Notes under the pieces: model-generated
Seen by the model: the letters and a program-made list of their open reading frames with translations, nothing else
The model's database searches: none
What the model was told of the DNA's origin: nothing
Assembly (NCBI GenBank): GCA_023053575.1
Contig: JAKZAP010000015.1
Span: 17,370,055-17,434,054, forward strand
DNA from: Branchinecta lynchi
Lineage: Eukaryota; Arthropoda; Branchiopoda; Anostraca; Branchinectidae
Length of the DNA stretch: 64,000 nt
Direction: 5' to 3'
Program-made: the position numbers and the translations under genes
Part shown: in pieces, positions 23,273 through 34,172 of the stretch
How positions within the stretch are numbered: position 1 is the first letter of the stretch
Layout: each line of letters opens with the position of its first letter

Positions 23273-24360
23273 AACCGAGTGACAATTCACACTATCGTGT
23301 GACATGTGGCAACACTGACTGACAGCTCAAACCGAACCTTCTCGAATGTACATGGCGAGTTGCCGGCGACAGCGGAGCATGTGCACTGTTGCCACTTCCA
23401 AAGTATTTTGAATGTGGCTTTTGACCCAAGAGAGTAAATATGGAATGAAATCTAGTTTTCATGAAAAAACATAAAATGGTCATTTTTAGTTGGAATAACT
23501 GCTGAAAAAAGACATGTCTTGACGTTTTATGAAATATATTCAGTTTTATGTCAAATTTAGGACAAGAGTGACCCAAGTAGAGAGCCAATTCGCACTATCG
23601 CGCGACAAGCGGCAACCCTGAGCATGTGAGCGCTTACTCTTCTGACCACTGACTTGTCTTTTTTGGTAGTGGCGTGATAGCTTAAAGGAAAATATGCGTC
23701 AGTAGAAACAAAGTAAATGCTTCATAGCGTGCCGAAAGCTGTTAAAGAATTTGTGAGGTATATCCTGCCAAACTGTATTACAGTCAATAAAACTGAAACA
23801 CACTCGTAAATGAACGAATTAAATTTATTACCTATTCTTAAGAGAAAAGTCACAAATAGAGTAAGAAAAAAAGAAGAAAAAGAAGGGAAATTTAAACAAC
23901 GCATAGACATGTTAATTGTCATAAGTTTTCGAACAGAAATCATCTCTGGAGGCTGATATGACTTATATCATCCTTTCGTATCTACCGCTAACTTTCTGTG
24001 TGAAGCTTATCGTACCATAACTAACCGTGGGTCTTAGGAGGATATGCACTATATACCTGTTCGAAAAAAGTTATACAATAATATAAAAGATCGCATTGAG
24101 ATTAAGAAGTCTAGGTTCAATTTTCAAAGTTATCCTGTTCTTCTACTCATTCAGGAAACAGTGTTGCTCCATCAGTAAATTTAGCGTTTATCTTTTCCTT
24201 TACTTGTATGCCTACTGTGCTAAAAAACAGTAATAGACGGCACACATTAAGTAAATGGATCCATTCGCACAGTGTGTCGCCAACTTAAGATTTTCATTTT
24301 CTTTAAACGAACATAGCCTACATATATCCTAGAAAAATAGTTGTTAAAAGTAAAGTATGA

Positions 24361-24593
24361 TGGTCCATTTACACACTGCGTAAAATCCGAGCGTATATTG
24401 AAATCCGAGCGTATTTTACGCACGTTTTGAGCTTGAAAAGATTTCTAGCAATACGAACGTTTTTGAATACAAAACGGACCGATTTCTCTATTTACGTCTG
24501 TATTACTAGAAATCTTTTCAAGCTCAAAACGTACGTAAAATACGCTCGGATTTCAAAATACGCTCGGATTTTACGCAGTGTGTAAACCCACCA
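24361..24593. mobile_element. Foldback MITE, near-perfect hairpin
   Basis: Left arm TTTACACACTGCGTAAAATC and right arm GATTTTACGCAGTGTGTAAA are exact complements. The match continues inward through AAATCCGAGCGTATTTTACG and TTTTGAGCTTGAAAAGATTT, leaving a loop of about 55 bp. Arms are about 85-90 bp with very few mismatches, implying a young or selected structure. No ORF. Confidence 0.75.
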
Positions 24594-25133
24594 TGACTCA
24601 CGCTTTTCATCACGCAAGTACAAAACCATGCACATATTTTCCTTTAACAATTTGTATAATCAATTTCTTACCTGTCGTTTCAAAATGTGAAACTGAAGGA
24701 AGAATTAATTATTTTCTTCCGGATGTTTGAACCTGAAAGAAATATAATATCCTCTTGAAGCGAAAAGCTTGGGACATTATCGTAAGAGACAGGTAGGTAG
24801 TGTTTAGATGCAAAACAAGCGTAAGACTGAACGGATCGTTGACACCAACAGTTACATCTTCTGACACGAAGTTTGCGAATACAGCCTTCGTGAAAAGAGA
24901 ACCGAAATTCAGTTAATGTTATGGAAGTTCAGACAAGAAAGACCTGACAGCGTGAAAAACAAGACCAAAGTACCTCTTTGATCGACTTCTTCATTCAGAA
25001 AATCGGTTCTTAGAAATTCCTAGTTCGCAAGACCCCAGAAGCATGTCGTTAATCGGATTACCGCCAAATATGTAGTCCGCTGAGAAAATCAAAAACAGAT
25101 ATGGATTCAGTGTGGATCTCTAGCTCTAAGTCC

Positions 25134-27368
25134 CGAGGGGTTGCCCACTCCTCGGCACCGGCGGGCACTGACTGGCACCGGCGGGCACAGGAATTTACTG
25201 ATTTTAAGAAAAATTCACTGATTTTCAGAAAAACCGACTATTTTAACGAAAAATTGACCAATTTTCAGAAAAAATGACTGTTTTCATGATAAAAATCAAC
25301 TGTTTTAACGAAAAAGTCGAAAATCAGGCACCGGCAGGCACCGGTAGGCACCGACAGGCGCTGTCGGGCGCCGTCGGGCACCGGCAGGCACCGGCTTTTT
25401 GAACTGTTTAAAAAACATCTTTCAACATCTTAACCCTTTCAAACTTGAATTGTTTCCTTCGTGATAAAATTATCTATTTTTCACGAGGATTATGGCCCAG
25501 AAATGTCTGAAACTTGTCTCAGTCAGTTTCGGTCACTCCTTCTTAGAAAATCAGAGGTCTGTCAAATTGCGGGTCCTGGTAGTAAAGACAGAAATGTCGC
25601 TTTGGTGATTTGACACACTGCGGACCGACAGCACCAATATAGGCTACTCCAGTTGAATGATTGTATCTCATAAAAAAAAACAAATGCAACGACGGTAACG
25701 ACGGTGAAATCTATTGAAGCAGTTTCGGTCCTTGTCGACAGTGGTGTGTGAAACGGCAAAGTAATAACGTAGCTGTAAAAAAATGTACTGAGAAAAGCAT
25801 GTTTGCCCACATTTCCCTAGAGTCACAGCCAGGGGCGTCCCGATACCTTCCGATAAGGGGAGGGGGGGCAGCTTCGGAATTTTACCGAAATTTTTTCAAG
25901 TTATACCGGAATTTTTTCAGGTTTTTACCGGAAAGTCTTCTGATGATCACCTCTGTAGAAACTCTACTGTTGTAATCTGAGTTCTATTATGTGTTACAAC
26001 AACACAAAATAGGCTCAGTAAAGCTTAACTTAAAAGGCAGCTTATTTTTGGGATCCCAAAACGTAGGTAGAGGGATACCTACGACATCGCAAAAGTTGTC
26101 CGTCTGTTCGTCCTTCTGTCAGCACGATAACTCTCGAAGAGAATGAGATATTTGGATGAAACTTGCTGTTAGGATTCTTTGGGTTACTGGTAAAGTCAAG
26201 TTCATAGATAGGCTCTGTAGTCCTATGTTTAGGGGTTGGGTAGGGAGTTTCAAATTAAGGGGCAAACAAAATGTTTTTAAAAGCTATTGAGATAGTTGAT
26301 TTAGGGTTAAGAAGACATGCTGAATCCGAATATGAAAGTTATTATCTTGTCGGACTAGTAGTTCACCCGGAATCCGGCAAAAATCGGAAACAAAATTTGT
26401 CGACCAATTTTCGGTAGCACTCCCTACCCCTTTATTCTCAAACCTGTATAGCTCTGTGCGTCGGATGACGACATTTATTTGTTTATTCTATGGATGTCGG
26501 AGAGATCTAGTGTAATCGAAGGTCGAAGGGGTTGATATATAATGTTCGAAAGAGGAAATATGGTTGTTCAATGAGGACTTACTGGTAAAGTATAGCTCAA
26601 GTTCGTCGATGGTACTTTAGTTCTATCTTTAGAGGCAGAGGAGGGTATCAAGTTTACGGTAAAAACATTTATGTTTTATAAGCTAACAAGATATTCATTG
26701 GGGGTAAGGAGGTCCGCTGAATCCATATTTAAACTTAGTTTTTCTTGCTGGAAAAATGGTTCATCACGAATTCGGCTGAAACTGGAAATTTGGTTGAAGC
26801 TCGAAGCTGTTTATGAAATCGATTAGAGATTCGGTAACGGGGCAAGGAGACACGCTGAATCCATTTCTGGACTTTATTTTAACCCGGAGCAAATTCCGAT
26901 AGATTCCCTGAGAAAAATTCCGGTAGATTCCAAAATTCTAGTAGATTCCGTCGAGCAAAGTCCTGTAGATCCCCTGATCCAGCCTCTAGTAATTCCCTGA
27001 GACAAGTTCCGGTAGATTCCTTGATCAAGATTTCGGTAGATGCCCTGAGCAAAAATTCCGGTAGGCAGATTCCGGAATAATTCGGCAGACTCCATAAAAA
27101 TCGTCAATCTTGCAGTATTTGCTTCCGGGATTAAACTTGTCCTTACTAACATGTAATTATCCCTAATTCGGATTAATTTTATCATGATAGAGATAAAATT
27201 AATCTCAACAGCAAATACTGCATCCTTATTCGGAGAAACTTTTTACAGTGAAGTTCAGGTGAATTCGAAAAATTTTTACAGGCACGGCAGGCACCAGTCG
27301 GCACCAGTGCGGGCACCACGGGCACAGGGCACCTGCTGGGCACCCAAAACTGAGTGGGCAACCCCTCG
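25134..27368. mobile_element. hAT-like composite element with CGAGGGGTTGCCCACTC ends
   Basis: The ends CGAGGGGTTGCCCACTC and GAGTGGGCAACCCCTCG are exact inverted repeats. Flanking 8-bp sequences CTAAGTCC (25126-25133) and TTAAGTCC (27369-27376) differ at one base. Inside each end is a GC-rich minisatellite of GGCACCGGCAG-type units (25157-25200, 25325-25395, 27280-27330). The middle carries later material: a C/G-tract segment starting CAGGGGCGTCCCG (25830), a family A array (26050-26900) and a TA-type MITE remnant (27104-27252). 2235 bp; no transposase. Confidence 0.65.
26050..26900. repeat. Family A element (GGGATCCC start, ~135-bp units)
   Basis: Starts GGGATCCCAAAACGTAGG, then GAGGGATACCTACGACATCG, a (GTCY)n tract and AATGAGATATTTGGATGAAA, exactly like 39026 and 53685. 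Diverged units with AAGACATGCTGAATCC and CACCCGGAATCCGGC follow. The right end grades into CCGGTAGATTCC-type short repeats at 26890-27080. Confidence 0.65.
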
Positions 27369-27656
27369 TTAAGTCCACTTCAGAATTCGAACCGAAGTGA
27401 AAATGGGGTTCGCTTCTACCAGATTTACATATTTGCTAAACTTCGAACAAATTTTGTCCGATGAGACAATAAAGCTCGGATATGGATTTCTGATCGACTT
27501 TAGAAAACTTTCTAACCGATAGCTAGAAAAACTTTCACTTTAAATAAATTTCCAGTATCGGCCATATTTCGTGCTGCTTTGTTCCGGCAGAAATTTAAAA
27601 CAAAATTGGGATATTTATATTTCTATATTTGTATCGGACCTCTAATCAGAAAAATA

Positions 27657-28037
27657 ATCCTGTTCGGCCGGATTATAAAGAAAACTAATCGTCTGGCACG
27701 AAAATAATGTCCAGGCGTCCAGCTATCAGTTCATGGCGTATTTTTTTAGCATGTCGAAGCTTTCATCGACTTCAGAAAATACTTTTACTGCTACAATATT
27801 TCCGGTTTTGGTCGGATTTCTTGAGTCGGATTTCGACTCAAGACTCATTTCGACTTTTTTTTTCAAATCCTGTTCGGCCGGATTATAAAGAAAACTAATC
27901 GTCTGTCAAGAAAATAATGTCCAGGCGTCCAGCTATCAGTTCATGGCGTATTTTTTGAACATGTCGAAGCTTTCATCGACTTCAGAAAGTACTTTTACTG
28001 CTACAATATTTCCGGTTTTGGTCGGATTTCTTGAGAA
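27657..28037. repeat. Tandem duplication, period 210 bp
   Basis: TGTTCGGCCGGATTATAAAG occurs at 27661 and 27871. The following ~170 bp are almost identical, with only a few substitutions and one or two indels. The spacer between copies is TCGGATTTCGACTCAAGACT-like low-complexity sequence. Recent local duplication; the ORF 27707-27898 crosses the junction and is not convincing. Confidence 0.7.
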
Positions 28038-28171
28038 CTACTTGCCTGGTAAGAAAATGAAATTCAAAACCGCTAAAGAAATTCAAAACTAGCTAATGAA
28101 ATTCAAATCCGGCTAAAGAAATTCAAATCCGGGTTCAGCGTGTCTCCGTGCCTACATCGAACCTCTTAATG

Positions 28172-28450
28172 TGACGATCAGAATATCTGCGGTCGGCTCC
28201 ACAACGTAAATTCTACTATGACGCGGAAAATTTTAATCTCAACATAACCGCGGCTTTTCAGTGGTCAGTGTTGAGCTTGGGGAAGACTGCTTAGTGCCTG
28301 AACAAATAAGAAAGCATACATCTTTCTCGTAAGGCATACAACACTGATACAAGTGCATAGGGATACCACAAAACACACGAAAATTCCACTATTTCGATTA
28401 TTCGTGAATAGCTTCAAGCCAATTTAAGTTAGTAAGTGATGGGTAACATC
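28172..28450. repeat. Dispersed repeat of unknown type, copy 2
   Basis: Diverged same-orientation copy of 21598-21910. It is interrupted at its right end by the G-tract MITE at 28450. Confidence 0.45.
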
Positions 28451-28630
28451 AGGTCCATATCCAGGAATTTATTTTCGGGGGGGGGGGGGGGGGGGGGGGT
28501 TAGATGCTGGTCGGACAAAAAAACAAAAACAAACACATAGATCAGAGGGAAAAGCATATAAAATAATTATTTTTGTATGTTTCGGGGGGGAGGGCGTACC
28601 CCCTACCCCCCCCCCCCCGGATACGGCATT
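28450..28630. mobile_element. G-tract hAT MITE, copy 2
   Basis: Left end CAGGTCCATATCCAGGAATT, right end CCCGGATACGGCATT. Approximate duplication GGTAACAT / GGTAACTA. It holds a 24-base run of G at 28477-28500 and C-runs near 28600. The core GTCGGACAAAAAAAC and ATCAGAGGGAAAAGC is shared with the other copies. Confidence 0.75.
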
Positions 28631-29404
28631 GGTAACTAGATTGTACTATCCCAGCCCTTTTCGGTTAAACTTTAAGACCAAAAGGAGCTGGCAGTGACGA
28701 ATATCATAAAAAAGATGTCGGTAGGATCCCAAGGTGGGGTATGTTTGGACTTCGATCAAGTCAATACCGTTCTACATGGATCTAGAAATGTTGACTAGCA
28801 TAGCATGAAGCACCAGGGGACACTAACAAAACTGTCAAAGAGGCCGGTACACAAGCGGCACGCATAAACTTTCTTAACAAATAGATCTCAATCTGTGGAA
28901 CTAATTAACCGCCGTTTAACTCCACCAGTACCTGCCAAAAACAAACAAGTTTCGACAAGATGAGGAGTGGTCAGGCACACAGCGGATATATGATTGGCAA
29001 TCCAGACAAGACAGTATTGATAAAACATACCTTCGTCTGCAATTGCAAATTGGCAGATAATTGGCAGTTGGTAACTGTTGTTGAGTAAACGTCAGGTTTC
29101 GATCCCTTCTTAAAATTTCCCGCGGCGGTTTTGTCGGACTTTGTGATGATCGGCGCCAATATAATACCAAAAGAAGTCATACCGACTCTGAGGGGTACTC
29201 ACCCCTAAAATAATTGCCCAAGTGTGATCAGGCTGATTCCCACGGAGGATGTACAATGGTGCACTCTAAGTGAGCAACCCCTCGACCGAATAGGCTTATC
29301 TCCCGATCTCTGTCAGATCATTCAGCGTATTAATGTCTTCTAGCTGTGAGTTCTACAATTACTCTATGTCGATTGTCTAAGAAGAATTAAGAAGTTGAAC
29401 AGCT

Positions 29405-29500
29405 ATGGAGTTTCTTGAAGATTATTTGATCAGTGCTGGAGAACGGGATAGCCTTCATAGCGATATGGACTGTATATGGAGCTTTCCTCCACTAGAAACA
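29405..29500 (+). CDS. Candidate first coding exon of a small host gene
   Basis: ATG at 29405 in a fair context (ACAGCTATGG) opens 32 codons, beginning MEFLEDYLISAGERDSLHS and ending FPPLET. It then meets GAAACA|GTAAGT, a consensus splice donor at 29501, in phase 0. An in-frame TGA two codons before the ATG supports it as the true start. An acceptor at 31272 in the same phase allows a two-exon reading frame of 46 residues. The exon is acidic at its N terminus with no recognisable domain. It is too short to judge by itself; transcript evidence is needed. Confidence 0.45.
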
Positions 29501-30317
29501 GTAAGTGCTCTCCTTTTTAATGTTTTGCTAAAAAGCTTTCACGGATGTGGTACTTTTGGGGGCTCGTAGCCAGAAGCACTATTTTGGGGGCAGGCTGGGG
29601 CAATTGTCCCCCGAGAGTTCTGAGGGGCATAACATCTCCCACCTTAGTACTATTTGTGGCTCCTAAATAGATTTGAAAGAAAACGCGACGCTAAAATTAA
29701 TGTATATTCCTTGTGTTTGGTCCCAAAAGTGACCTTATGCCCGCTTGAATTTGACAGTCTTCTTAGTTGATACAATACGGGTCAGTTAAAAACTTTAGTA
29801 AAACAACTGGAATCTTGTTAACTTCCATTTACCAGAAGAAGTTTTAGGATCTCTACCAAACATTTTGGAGGCTTAGAGCTAGGCCTCGTTTTGCCTTTTT
29901 AGGCTCCAAACATGATTCAACCTCTGTTGGGAGGGAGGGAGTCTTTGAATGTTTCCAGATTCTTCGAGTTCTTCCCGCATTGTTTTACTGTTAATGTGTT
30001 CGCCACTCAAAACAGGTGAAATTGATTTGGTTTTCTAGGTAAGCTTTTCCATAACTTGAGTCATTATATACTAGCCAAAATGTTAGGGGGAGAGAGGACC
30101 AAGGAATTTAACCTTCTGGCTGATTATTTTTACCGACTACTCTCATGAAAGTCGACGGTTTTTCAGAAAATCGACCGTTTTTTAAAACGAATTTCGGCGA
30201 AGTTTCGGCCGACTAACTTTTTCCTTTGCCGAGTGTCTGACAACATTGGGGAAGCGTCCCCCTCCCCCCATACGTGATTAATCTATGTTCAAGTTTGGAT
30301 TAGGTCCGACCAACGGG

Positions 30318-30375
30318 AGACCCCCCCCCCCCCCCCCCCCCCCGAAAAAATTCCTGGATACGGCGCCTTGGCTGT
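30318..30375. mobile_element. G-tract hAT MITE, solo right end
   Basis: A C-run (30320-30343) followed by GAAAAAATTCCTGGATACGG CGCCTTG is the right terminal part of the family. The left half is missing. Confidence 0.65.
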
Positions 30376-30951
30376 AGACAATTGATTAAAGGAAAAACCC
30401 GGTTCTTGTAAAAAGTACGACAAGAGCATTTATGTTATCGTACAACTACGCTAAGCTAGAGTAAAAATTCAGCTTTTAAAAGTCAAATTACAGTAATAAA
30501 TATCAATGTCGACCTTTTTCCGATAGTATCGTGTTGTAATAGAAAGCGAGGACAAGAATCTACATTGATCTATGTCGCACTTGACACTTTTATGACAATG
30601 CTGCATCTTAGAGCTTGATTTGATCGTAAAGATCAGTGTTCATAAAACCACAGGGAGATCAAAGAAGATTAGAAGTGGTCCATGTCCGCCAGTCACCAGT
30701 GACAACCAGAAGATTAGTTTTACATGTCTATTCATGCAATGTGAAGTGTTGCCGTGGTTTTGTTCGGCTTCGCCGACAAAAGAGTTGTAGAGCAGCTTTG
30801 GTTTGATTTCTTCGCTACTGTTTTAGTCTGAGTTGTCAGCCCCTTGGAGACCTTTGATGCTGCGAATCACAAGAAGGAATTTTTTGTTCAATGAAAATCT
30901 GATGAAACTTAACTGATGACCTGAACAAGGGCTATCACTCGGAGCGTGTTC

Positions 30952-31206
30952 CATCCTACTTACCGTAGTTACTACTGCTTTTTGCCATCAAGGCTGGAAC
31001 GACTTTTCTATTTTCCAGCAGAATATCATGCCACGGGTGAATCCAACCAATCACGTTACAGAGATCCGTAGTTACTACGCTCCCGAGCGTGGTAAGCAAA
31101 TAGTTACTATTTTGAGAAGGTTGGAACGGTCAGCTTAGTAACTTTTCGGGAGGTTGGAACGGATATAGTAACTAATAGTTACTATTTGTAGAAGGGTGGA
31201 ACACGC
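30952..31206. mobile_element. MITE with GAGCGTGTTCCA ends, copy 2
   Basis: Ends GAGCGTGTTCCATCCTACTT and GTAGAAGGGTGGAACACGCTC. The interior ACGCTCCCGAGCGTGGTAAG and repeated GTTGGAACGG match copy 1 at 20553-20865. It lies in the proposed intron between 29500 and 31273. Confidence 0.7.
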
Positions 31207-31272
31207 TCTCAGTGTCGGACAAATAAAACTAAAGATAGGAAGACAAAATTTAAATATAATTTGATTTTACAG

Positions 31273-31317
31273 GTTGTTGAATTTTATCCTTTCAATCCTG
31301 TACATCACGATAGATGA
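31273..31317 (+). CDS. Candidate terminal coding exon
   Basis: TTGATTTTACAG|GTTGTTGAA is a good acceptor. Entered in phase 0 from the exon at 29405-29500 it reads VVEFYPFNPVHHDR then TGA at 31315-31317. AATAAA lies about 90 bp downstream (near 31404), where a polyadenylation signal would be expected. Together with the upstream exon this gives a 46-residue product; it could also be an alternative 3' end. Function unknown. Confidence 0.35.
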   Translation, partial: VVEFYPFNPVHHDR

Positions 31318-32062
31318 AAAATTGAAATATAGTCTAACTCAATTCAAGACTATTATTCCGGACAGAAGCCATAAACAGAAACTAGAACCAGCAAACAAAC
31401 AAAAATAAAGAAGGTATTACAATACCGCATAAATTAGCCACAACCTTCTTTTTCATACATATTAACACAAACGGGCAAAGACAGTTTAAGCCACGGGTTA
31501 CATAATGCCACAACTACGCAATTGGCCTTATTCCTGTTCAGCGCTTCCAAGCGGACTAGTTTCTGTTAATCCCCCTATGCCTCGCCGTCAGCACTTGGAT
31601 CAGAGATGGTAAAATAGATGCAGAGGTTAGTGAGTGGAAAACCTGTCATCTGTGTCCCACGAAATGGAGTATTTGCGTATGTTTCAGCAGTAGAAAGTGA
31701 AAGTGATCCACTAACCTATGGATTCGTCTTTTTACTATGTCTACACAAGTGTTGGTTATGAAATGGGGGACTAACGGAACTAGTCCACTTGGAGCACTGA
31801 GCTGGAATAAGCCCAATTTTGCAATAGTAGCAACCGATTTTTAAGAAAATGTACGATGTGCGAATGAACTGCCAAAAGTTCACAACGCGGTAATCGTCCA
31901 ACATCTCCATAGCACTGCAAAAACGCGGGAGACGGTGAAGAAGTTCAAAGCTATCATTGCTAGCAATGCGCATCTCGCTCAGACTTAATAAGACCTATTA
32001 CGTACTACAAAGTTACCCCTAACTTTTCATAGCCAGACTTCAGACTATCAGTCAGTCTAGAC

Positions 32063-33087
32063 CAGTGGTTCCCAACCGGTGGTACGCGTACCCCAAGGGG
32101 CACGCGAAGGAACCAAAATTGATTTATGCAGTGTTTACAAGTACAGGTAAGCTTGAACAGAATCCGATCTTGGTGACAAGATTATGTTTACACGCAGAGG
32201 GAAAAAAATTAAGTCTTCAAACCAGAAGATATGACATAAATAAATTCCCTATCCAATAAAAAATTATTTTGAGAGCATTTATAAAATCATACTGATGATT
32301 GCTGCTCTCAAAAGCTAGCTAGCCTTTTTTTTTTACTTTTTACCAGCGCCGCCGTCAAGTGGATCGGAATTCCTTTCATCATGAAAGGATTCCCGTCCCG
32401 CTAGACTTTTTTTCTACTCGTCTTCACGAACGGAATCCTTTCGAGTTGACCAGAATTCCTTTCTACTCGACGGGATTTCTTGTCCGTGTAAACGCTACAT
32501 TAGTCTGTAGCTTCAACATCTCGCCTCACTTATTTTTGATTGCCGAAAGCCTAATACTACCAGCAGAGGCATCACCAGCCAAAATGTATCTCAAGGGGTA
32601 ATGTATTTTTACTGACCAGCAGGGTCATTTTTTGCGACTTTTTTAATTTTTTTTATGTAACTGCTTTTACGAAAAAATCGGGGCGCTTCTCTCCCACTCT
32701 TTTCTGTTTAATCGTCTGACCGAACTGTTTAGGGGGGTGGGTATTGTCAACCCGTGCGTGACTTGCAAGTAATATTCTCATTCAGGTTGCGGAGTAAGCT
32801 AACAACAAAGTTTGAGAAGAAAGGACCGAGAACATCAAAACCAAACGCAGAAACAGTATAATTGTAAAAATATGCCGCTAATGAAGTCGAGCTAAGATTT
32901 GACAAAATTTATGCTACAAAACAGCCTCTAGTGATTGCCTCGTTGATTTTGTAAGTACTTTTACACATGTATGCCATATCGTTTATGATAATCATCATCA
33001 TCTTTTTCTCTTTCTAAAAAAAGGGGTAAGCAATCTTTTTTAACCTTGATTAGGGGTACGCGGTACGGAAAAGGTTGGGAACCACGG
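32063..33087. mobile_element. Non-autonomous hAT element carrying a nested MITE
   Basis: Ends CAGTGGTTCCCAACCGGTGG and AAAAGGTTGGGAACCACGG with a perfect 8-bp duplication GTCTAGAC (32055-32062 and 33088-33095). 1025 bp. It aligns with 13522-14308 in opposite orientation (CGCGAAGGAACCAAAATTGA, GATTGCCGAAA, CACCAGCCAAAATGTATCT, TTTTCTGTTTAATCGTCTG). It contains an extra 373-bp MITE at 32127-32499. No transposase. Confidence 0.9.
32127..32499. mobile_element. MITE with TGCAGYGTTTACA ends and TTA duplication, copy 1
   Basis: Ends TGCAGTGTTTACAAG and GTGTAAACGCTACA, flanked by TTA on both sides (32124-32126 and 32500-32502). The sibling hAT copy at 13522-14308 reads ATTGATTTAATCTTTAG at the same point without the insert, so the junctions are defined by an empty site. 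A 3-bp TTA/TWA duplication suggests PIF/Harbinger. The second genomic copy is 55556-55938. Confidence 0.8.
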
Positions 33088-33364
33088 GTCTAGACTATCA
33101 GCATTGCATTAACACTTAACTGAAGGTGACATGGACGTGGAGACGAAATTTCTTAAACCTCATATTTATCGTAAAAAAAAACTGCACACTAATTATCACA
33201 AGAAGAACACAGTGGTATAACAACCATTTCTTACTACCTGTTCCCTCTTCCTTATTTATATGGTAATGAATTTTCCTCCTCTGAAATGAATCTTAAGCAA
33301 GTGTCATCACTTGTACACCAACTTGCAAAAATCGTGAAACCCTCATCACCATGACACTTGTAGA

Positions 33365-33512
33365 ACAACCGATTGAATGAATGATTTTATTACGCGCACA
33401 CTAGTAGTTAGGCACTTGCACAGTATAACGCTTGACAAGAAATACAGAACGGCATTTGCATAATATATTACAACAAACAAACGCAGAAAAAAAGACAAAA
33501 CGAAACACGAAG
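33365..33512 (-). mobile_element. LINE 3' tail at the palindrome edge
   Basis: On the minus strand this reads AGTGCCTAACTACTAGTGTG, CGCGTAATAAAATCATTCAT and CATTCAATC, a LINE 3' UTR with a 4-bp repeat tail. The large foldback element inserted immediately beside it, with its duplication at 33513-33521. Confidence 0.4.
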
Positions 33513-33539
33513 ATAACCAATATGGCATGCATTTTGGGT

Positions 33540-33900
33540 CAAAATTGTTAAAAATGTTGCCGAGAATAATCGAAATGTCGCCGAGAATCCATGAAATGTA
33601 GCCGAGAATGCTGTTTTTGTCACCGAGATTTTTTGTGTGTATCCGAGACTGCAATGTTTGTTGCCGAGAATGACAACTTTGTAGCCGAGATTTTCACTGA
33701 AAAACGTGTCGCCGAGAAATACGGATATGTGTTCGAAACCAAAAATCTAGTTCCCGAGATGGAACAAAGTGTCGCCGAGATTGCTAGAAATGTCGCCGAG
33801 ATTTCGCGTAATGTCGCCGAGAATGCATGAAATGTCGCCGAGATTTCTTTGAAAATAACATACAAGTGAAAAAAGTGTCGCCGAGAATTGGAAAAAAAAA
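33540..33900. repeat. Subterminal minisatellite, left arm (GTCGCCGAGA units)
   Basis: About 14 copies of a unit built on TGTCGCCGAGAAT or TGTAGCCGAGATT, at spacings mostly of 24-36 bp. Because several units are multiples of 3, open frames exist on both strands: plus reads ARNVAEISRNVAEN, minus reads ISATFLAISATL. These are repeat by-products unless shown otherwise. The mirrored array is at 43090-43445. Confidence 0.8.
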
Positions 33901-34017
33901 TACAGCTTTGAACGAAAAATCTGATTTTTGAGATGGGAACAAATGTAGCCGACTTGGTGGTTGGTGAGGTCCTCCTTATTGTTCTATTTGTAAGTCCGGA
34001 ACAAGTGTGATTCTTCG

Positions 34018-34172
34018 TTGCAGTACACGCTCACTACCATTGTAAGTGCTATATTTGCTATCGCACTCTTGTTGGTATTATTCTACTCAATAAACAATGT
34101 GAATGTGAACAACAGTTGCTCAAAAGTAAGATCCAAAAAGAAGTTTGAAAGGAAAGGATGTGGCTCAGAGGC
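34018..34172 (+). pseudogene. ORF with hydrophobic segment, interrupted by hAT MITE (left arm)
   Basis: The frame from about 34018 gives TTIVSAIFAIALLLVLFYSI, a strong membrane-like segment, then a basic stretch (KVRSKKKFERKG). The MITE at 34172-34703 enters in the GSE codons. The bases after the MITE would continue the frame for only a few codons to a TAA. GTAAGT words and a GTTGCAG just before 34021 hint that splicing may define it. The mirrored copy lies at about 42816-42968 on the minus strand. Function unknown. Confidence 0.35.

Noticed and set aside
29189..29284. Small element with GAGGGGT...ACCCCTC ends as a confirmed MITE
   Set aside because: The inverted match is short and no target duplication could be read, so it is mentioned only as a possible relative of 25134-27368.
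33540..33900. CRISPR-like regularly spaced repeats (GTCGCCGAGA)
   Set aside because: The repeats are too short and variable, the spacers are not constant in length, the locus is mirrored in the other arm of a transposon, and the DNA is eukaryotic.
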